From positions 1 through 10,091 of the forward strand of contig CAMORY010000129.1 in assembly GCA_946624395.1 (NCBI GenBank): DNA of 10,091 nucleotides, given 5' to 3'. The translations under genes were made by a program, and so were the position numbers. Source of the DNA: an uncultured Clostridia bacterium (lineage in GTDB: Bacteria; Bacillota; Clostridia; Christensenellales; Borkfalkiaceae). The notes under the pieces were generated by a model. That model saw only the letters and a program-made list of their open reading frames with translations, was not told the DNA's origin and did no database searches. Shown piece after piece: positions 6,245 to 10,091 of the stretch; within the stretch, counting starts at the first letter, position 1, and each line of letters opens with the position of its first letter.

Positions 6245-6859
6245 ATGACAGTAAAAGACATATTAAAAACGGCGGCGGCGCTGCTTAATCTTACCGATTG
6301 CACGGAATATTTCGCCGCGACCGAAGCGGTGCAAAGTACGGAGCAAGGCGCGGCACAAAGCGCGGCGCAGTGTGCGGAATATCAGCCGTCTGCCGATACT
6401 TTGGCGAAAGTCGATATTTTAACGCGGCTTGCGAATATAGTTATAACCGAACTTGCATCATCATTCGTGCCGATGGCGTGCGCGGAAGAAGTGGAAACTT
6501 CGGACGGCAAGATAGTGTTTGCTGACCTTGCCCACAAAATAACGCGCGTGCTGTCGGTCAAAAACGAGTTCGGGCACGACGCGGAATTCAAACTTTATCC
6601 CGAATACCTTAAAGTGTTCGGCGGAAGATACACTTTAGAATACGAGTATCTGCCCGAGAACTACGCGCTTTCCGATACGGTGGGCTTTACCGAAGGCAAA
6701 ATAACCGCCGCGCTTTTGGGCTACGGGGTTGCCGCCGAGTATTGTATAACGCAGGGCAGGTTCGAAGAAGCGGTGCTTTGGCGCAAAAGGTATTCTTACG
6801 GCGTGGAACGCGCGGTTTTGCCCAAAAACGCCGCTATAAAGGGCAGGTGCTGGCTATGA
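6245..6859 (+). CDS. Head-tail adaptor (P22 gp4 / T7 gp11-like)
   Basis: This is the probable ring protein under the portal that begins the neck of a short-tailed virion. It has 204 residues, with AGGGG at 6233-6237 before the ATG. The body is helical, with LAKVDILTRLANIVITELAS (about residues 52-71) and GYGVAAEYCITQGRFEEAVL (about 159-178), followed by WRKRYSYGVERA and a KGRCW end. The AAEYCxxQGxxEEAxxW pattern is one I know from adaptor proteins of this phage class. Residues about 23-47 are a low-complexity Ala/Gln/Glu stretch that looks like a local expansion. The stop overlaps the next ATG (ATGA), so translation is coupled to the nozzle protein. The family is assigned from these helices and the gene order, not from a search. 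Confidence 0.75.
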   Translation: MTVKDILKTAAALLNLTDCTEYFAATEAVQSTEQGAAQSAAQCAEYQPSADTLAKVDILTRLANIVITELASSFVPMACAEEVETSDGKIVFADLAHKITRVLSVKNEFGHDAEFKLYPEYLKVFGGRYTLEYEYLPENYALSDTVGFTEGKITAALLGYGVAAEYCITQGRFEEAVLWRKRYSYGVERAVLPKNAAIKGRCWL

Positions 6860-8043
6860 ACGGATTCAGCGCGGTAAATTTGAAAACGCATATTTATAAG
6901 CGCGATTTTACCGACGAAAGCGCGGAAATTCCCTTTCTGCGCTTTACGAACACGGGTATAAGCGCGGCAGGCATCACTCCCGTGAAATTTTATCGGGCGG
7001 GCGGCGACGTCTACGCGTACTGTTCGGATAAAACCCTGAAAAAAGCGGTGAACGGCGCGTTTATAAACACGGGCTTTACCAGCAACGTAGTGCCGATGGT
7101 CGTATCCGTGCTGTATAACGGCAATAATTCGCCGCTTTTTATAGGCGATACGGCGCAGGTTAACGGACAAACGGTAAGCGGCGTGCCGTACGGCGCGGAC
7201 TGCGCGTTTTTCGGCGGTAGACTGTTTATTGCGGACGGAAACACGGTAAGGTTTTCCGAAGAGTTCGATTTTACCGATTTCACGGTAGGGCTTTCTTTGG
7301 GCGGATTTATCAAAGTCGGGGAAGATAGCGGAAACGTATTGCATTTTTCCGCGGACGACGGAAAATTATACGTTATCTGCGAAAAGGCGATATACGCCCT
7401 TACGCCGTACGGCAACCAGTACGATTTCACTATGGAAAAGGTATCCGCCTTTGCGCTTGACGTGGCGGCAAACTCGGTGTATACCGTCGGCAACCGCACT
7501 TGCTTTATAAGCGGCAACGCGTTTTGCGTGCTTTGCGGCGGCAAAGTGAAAAAGGTTGGCAAAGAAGACTTTTCGGGCTTTACGGTAAAACCTGCGGGCG
7601 GGCGCGACGGGATTTATATTCTGCCGCTTTTATCCGGCGGGGCGGAGTACGTTTATGCTTACGATACCGTTTCGGGCAAAGAGATTTTAACACAGGCGGA
7701 CGGGTTTTCCGTCTACGGCGGGGACGCGGGAAAGTCTGCGGACGACAATCTTTACTCTATCGGCGTAAACACCCGAACGGAAACGACTTTCGCCGAATAT
7801 TCGGGGGAATACGACTTCGGTTCGTGCCGTAAAAAGGCGGTGTCGAGAGTAGAAGCGCATATCCGCGGCAGCGCGACGGTGGTCGTGCGCGGGGAAGGCG
7901 TTTTCCGCGCGACTTTAAGCGAAAAATGCAACAGCGTTTCGTGTTTTCTGCACGGCAGGAGTTTTAATATCGGCTTCGAGAACGCGAGCGAAAATTTTAA
8001 GGCGTATAATATCGCCGTTCACTATACCATTTACGGAGATTAG
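6856..8043 (+). CDS. Tail nozzle / hub protein (T7 gp12 / P22 gp10-like)
   Basis: This is the probable second neck ring, bound below the adaptor. It has 395 residues from ATG 6856, which overlaps the adaptor stop by four bases. An open frame continues upstream to 6742, but only inside the adaptor gene. Almost the whole protein is short beta strands with Gly/Asp turns, as in a beta-propeller-like fold. Segments that fit nozzle proteins are ADGNTVRFSEEFDFTDF (about residues 128-145), which in this family reads roughly as a value that 'was not/was in the field' of sorted strands before a G-x-I-x-V strand, and GKLYVICEKAIYALTPYG (about 169-186). The protein is shorter than T7 gp12 (about 790 residues) and nearer P22 gp10 (about 470), so it may lack peripheral domains. 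No receptor-binding domain or signal peptide is visible. It is followed after three bases by the coiled-coil gene. Confidence 0.7.
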   Translation: MNGFSAVNLKTHIYKRDFTDESAEIPFLRFTNTGISAAGITPVKFYRAGGDVYAYCSDKTLKKAVNGAFINTGFTSNVVPMVVSVLYNGNNSPLFIGDTAQVNGQTVSGVPYGADCAFFGGRLFIADGNTVRFSEEFDFTDFTVGLSLGGFIKVGEDSGNVLHFSADDGKLYVICEKAIYALTPYGNQYDFTMEKVSAFALDVAANSVYTVGNRTCFISGNAFCVLCGGKVKKVGKEDFSGFTVKPAGGRDGIYILPLLSGGAEYVYAYDTVSGKEILTQADGFSVYGGDAGKSADDNLYSIGVNTRTETTFAEYSGEYDFGSCRKKAVSRVEAHIRGSATVVVRGEGVFRATLSEKCNSVSCFLHGRSFNIGFENASENFKAYNIAVHYTIYGD

Positions 8044-8046
8044 AAT

Positions 8047-8940
8047 ATGACGTTTGACACACCTACGACTAAAGACGAGATGTACGAGATACTTCAGGAG
8101 ATTTTTTACTATTACAGAATACGGCGCGAAGCGGATACGGACGTAAACTTAAACGAGTTGGAACTCGAAAGACTGTCTTACACGCCTATGACCGAATTAG
8201 AGATAACCGCGAAAGCGCAGGCGCTGGTTAAAAGCGCGCAGGAAGAAAAGGTTTTAAACTATAAACGGAAACTTTCCGACGAGATAGCGGAACTTACCGC
8301 GCGCGTCGCGGCATACGGCACGCAAAAACTTGCCGCGGAAGCCGCCGCGCGTGCTTCTTACGCCGCGGCGGAACAGAAAGCCGAACGGGAAGCGGTAAAG
8401 CGCGGGATAGCGGAGAGCAGCGCGGTAATAGACAGGATAGCGGAAATTCAGACGGCGCTTGCCGCGGAGATAATAGCAATCGACGCGGACTACGACCAGA
8501 AGATAGCGGCGGCGCAGGCGCGAATAACCGCGTTAAACACCGATTTGACGGGCGCGGACAACTATTACGCGCAGGTGTTTGCCTACGAAGTCGCCGCCGA
8601 AAAGGAGAAAATCAAGGACGACGAAGCAAAACTTATACGCGAGGTATTTAAGTACAACAACGGGCTTGACGAAAAGGAACAGCGTGCGGAAAACAGCATC
8701 ATTACCACCACGCGCTCTTTAGAACTTCGATATATGAATATCGCGTCCAACTTCTTTACCAAAGACCAACTTGTGGAAATGGGGTATTATACCGACGCAA
8801 TCGCCTGCGTTCGCGCCTACTACGACACTTTGAGCGCGGTAGCCGCGTATCAGCAGATAGCGCACGACGCTAAAGTCGCAATATACCTTGACGATTACTA
8901 TACCAACGTGGTTTATATGTATAAGACTTTAACCGAATAA
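8047..8940 (+). CDS. Ala-rich coiled-coil protein, last gene of the capsid operon
   Basis: The protein has 297 residues. GGAG at 8035-8038, inside the end of the previous gene, lies eight bases before the ATG. I cannot assign a family. It is almost wholly helical. The N-terminus is aromatic and charged (MYEILQEIFYYYRIRRE). Residues about 50-125 and 125-215 are long Ala/Glu/Lys/Ile-rich heptad-like helices, with a break at about residues 173-180 (LTGADNYY). The C-terminal 70 residues are Tyr-rich helices (MGYYTDAIACVRAYYDTL, and DDYYTN near the end). No signal peptide or membrane span is visible. It sits where P22 has its tail-needle gene (gp26, also a coiled coil), directly after adaptor and hub, so a virion plug or needle is possible. 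An internal virion or tail-fibre shaft role would also fit. It is the last gene before a strong terminator. Confidence 0.85.
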   Translation: MTFDTPTTKDEMYEILQEIFYYYRIRREADTDVNLNELELERLSYTPMTELEITAKAQALVKSAQEEKVLNYKRKLSDEIAELTARVAAYGTQKLAAEAAARASYAAAEQKAEREAVKRGIAESSAVIDRIAEIQTALAAEIIAIDADYDQKIAAAQARITALNTDLTGADNYYAQVFAYEVAAEKEKIKDDEAKLIREVFKYNNGLDEKEQRAENSIITTTRSLELRYMNIASNFFTKDQLVEMGYYTDAIACVRAYYDTLSAVAAYQQIAHDAKVAIYLDDYYTNVVYMYKTLTE

Positions 8941-8955
8941 TTTTTTAGCGTAAAC

Positions 8956-9003
8956 GCCCCGAAACGTGAAATTAAGACGCGTTTCGGGGCTTTACTTATT
9001 TTC
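8956..9003 (+). terminator. Intrinsic terminator closing the capsid operon
   Basis: GCCCCGAAACG (8956-8966) pairs perfectly with CGTTTCGGGGC (8980-8990) around a 13-base loop, followed by a T-rich tract (8991-9003). It separates the phage-like operon from ispG. The T-tract also contains the -35 element of the ispG promoter. Confidence 0.85.
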
Positions 9004-9019
9004 GGTAATGTGGTACAAT
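8991..9019 (+). promoter_or_regulatory. Extended -10 promoter for ispG
   Basis: TTTACT (8991-8996) as a partial -35, a 17-base spacer, and TGG-TACAAT with the -10 at 9014-9019 and the extended TG at 9011-9012. Transcription is predicted to start near 9025-9027, only about five bases before the ispG ATG at 9031, so the transcript would be nearly leaderless. Confidence 0.6.
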
Positions 9020-9030
9020 AATACTTAATT

Positions 9031-10068
9031 ATGACGAAAAAGATAAAAATAGGCAATTTATTTATCGGCGGCGGCGAAAAAATAGCCGTTCAATCTATGG
9101 CGACGTATAAAACGTGTACCGAAAAAGCGGCGCTTCAGGCGGAAGAGTTAGAAAGTGCGGGTTGCGATATCCTGCGCTTTTCGGTGCTGGATAATGATGA
9201 CGCGGCGGCTTTTAGCGCAATAAAAAAGCGGGTTAAAATGCCGCTTGTCGCGGATATACATTTCGATTATAAATTAGCGCTTAAAGCGATAGACGGCGGG
9301 GCGGATAAAATCCGCATTAACCCCGGCAATATCGGCGCGATAGCGGGCGTTCGCGCCGTGGCGGAAGCGGCGAAAGCGAACGGCGTTCCGATACGCGTCG
9401 GTTCTAATACGGGCAGTATTGAAAAAGACTTTCTGTTAAAGTACGGCAGAAACGAAGTTTCGCTGGGCGAAAGCGCGTTAAAACAAGTCGCTATTTTAGA
9501 AAAATACGGCGTTCACGATATAGTCGTTTCGGTCAAAGCGTCAAGCGTGCCGCTCACCGTAAAAGCCTACGAATACGTCGCGGCAAAAACCGATTACCCC
9601 TTGCATCTCGGCGTCACGGAAGCGGGTACGGAATACGGCGGTACTATTAAAAACGCCGCGGCACTCGGCGCGCTGCTTATCCGCGGCGTGGGCGACACGA
9701 TACGCGTAAGCCTTTCCGCAGACCCCGTACGTGAAGTGGTTGCGGCTAAAACCCTGCTTTCCGCGCTGGAAAAAAGCGGTACGGGTGCAAATCTCGTCGC
9801 TTGCCCCACCTGCGGTAGGTGCGAGTGGGACTGTATGGCGTTCGCCGCCAAAACCGAAAAGTACCTTGCGACGGTGAATAAACCCATAAAAGTAGCCGTT
9901 ATGGGCTGCGTGGTAAACGGCCCAGGGGAAGCGCAGGACGCGGACGTTGGCGTTGCGGGCGCAAAAGGCGGGTGCATTATTTTTTCGCACGGGAAAGTGC
10001 TTAAAACGGTCAAAAGAGAAGATTTGGAACGGGAATTTTTTGCGGAGATAGATAAATGTATACTGTAA
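9031..10068 (+). CDS. ispG: (E)-4-hydroxy-3-methylbut-2-enyl-diphosphate synthase (IspG/GcpE)
   Basis: IspG converts 2-C-methyl-D-erythritol 2,4-cyclodiphosphate to HMBPP in the cytosolic MEP isoprenoid pathway, using a [4Fe-4S] cluster. The protein has 345 residues, the short bacterial form made of an N-terminal TIM-barrel (IGNLFIGGGEKIAVQSM, VADIHFDY, KIRINPGN, LHLGVTEAG) and a C-terminal cluster domain. The cluster ligands are visible: Cys258 and Cys261 in CPTCGRC, Cys293 in MGCVVNGPGEA, and Glu300. Two further Cys, at 264 and 268 (CGRCEWDC), are unusual by comparison with the Thr/Gln and hydrophobic residues I expect there. The ATG at 9031 fits the family N-terminus but has no ribosome binding site, and the predicted transcript starts a few bases before it. 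The 3' end overlaps the next gene by 13 bases. This is a chromosomal housekeeping gene and marks the right edge of the phage-like block. Confidence 0.97.
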   Translation: MTKKIKIGNLFIGGGEKIAVQSMATYKTCTEKAALQAEELESAGCDILRFSVLDNDDAAAFSAIKKRVKMPLVADIHFDYKLALKAIDGGADKIRINPGNIGAIAGVRAVAEAAKANGVPIRVGSNTGSIEKDFLLKYGRNEVSLGESALKQVAILEKYGVHDIVVSVKASSVPLTVKAYEYVAAKTDYPLHLGVTEAGTEYGGTIKNAAALGALLIRGVGDTIRVSLSADPVREVVAAKTLLSALEKSGTGANLVACPTCGRCEWDCMAFAAKTEKYLATVNKPIKVAVMGCVVNGPGEAQDADVGVAGAKGGCIIFSHGKVLKTVKREDLEREFFAEIDKCIL

Positions 10069-10091
10069 AAAACAGTACGGAATTTTTAGCG
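10056..10091 (+). CDS. 5' end of the gene after ispG (partial)
   Basis: An ATG at 10056 inside the end of ispG opens a frame reading MYTVKNSTEFLA to the window edge. GGAG at 10043-10046 lies nine bases upstream, a good ribosome binding site. The gene is probably co-transcribed and translationally coupled with ispG. In many Clostridia ispG is followed by polC (DNA polymerase III alpha, Gram-positive type), so that is the natural candidate, but twelve residues cannot confirm it. Confidence 0.6.
   Translation, partial: MYTVKNSTEFLA

Noticed and set aside
6742..6855. Upstream extension of the nozzle gene to ATG 6742
   Set aside because: It lies wholly inside the adaptor gene; ATG 6856 forms the usual ATGA overlap with the adaptor stop.
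6796..7562. Long minus-strand open frames across the nozzle gene, and similar long frames over other capsid genes and ispG
   Set aside because: They are by-products of the codon bias of the + strand genes, lack ribosome binding sites, and overlap convincing genes throughout.
720..9030. Direct repeats (att sites) bounding an integrated element
   Set aside because: The only match I saw between the left and right edges was TTTCGGGG (894-901 and 8982-8989), which is too short and lies inside a terminator stem on the right.
1..10091. CRISPR arrays, tRNA or rRNA genes, insertion sequences
   Set aside because: No regularly spaced repeats, cloverleaf-like sequences, rRNA segments or transposase motifs were seen.

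Overview
The window looks like the chromosome of an uncultured low-to-mid GC bacterium, most likely a Clostridia-type Bacillota. Pointers are the strong AAGGAG ribosome binding sites, a TTG start with a perfect Shine-Dalgarno, several hairpin-plus-T-run terminators, and a short Firmicutes-style IspG. Taxonomy is inference; no rRNA or other marker gene is present.

Layout. Positions 1-98 hold the 3' end of an unrecognised + strand gene, followed by a long perfect hairpin (114-148). An unrecognised minus-strand gene (161-718) follows in visibly AT-rich DNA, with a near-consensus promoter (776-804) and a leader rich in inverted repeats. From 807 a + strand terminator and then a + strand promoter (857-884) open a tight block of eight co-directional genes. 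These are: terminase large subunit, a small protein that may be a terminase small subunit or packaging accessory, portal, scaffold, HK97-fold major capsid protein, head-tail adaptor, tail nozzle/hub, and an Ala-rich coiled-coil protein. Genes overlap or lie a few bases apart, except for a terminator (6195-6226) between the capsid and adaptor genes. A strong terminator (8956-8990) closes the block. A housekeeping gene, ispG (isoprenoid synthesis), follows at once from its own promoter, and the start of another gene overlaps its end.

How the genes fit together. From portal onward the order matches the head/neck part of P22-like short-tailed phages (portal, scaffold, coat, gp4, gp10, gp26-like). 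The set could in principle build a procapsid, pump DNA with an ATPase, and close the neck. The window shows no integrase, repressor of a known family, replication gene, lysis gene, ejection protein, tailspike or fibre. All frames are open, but the terminase has Ala where the first nuclease Asp is expected. By eye, base and codon use resemble the neighbouring ispG. I read this as a compact, possibly domesticated short-tailed phage capsid cassette, or the right-hand part of a prophage whose other genes lie left of the window.
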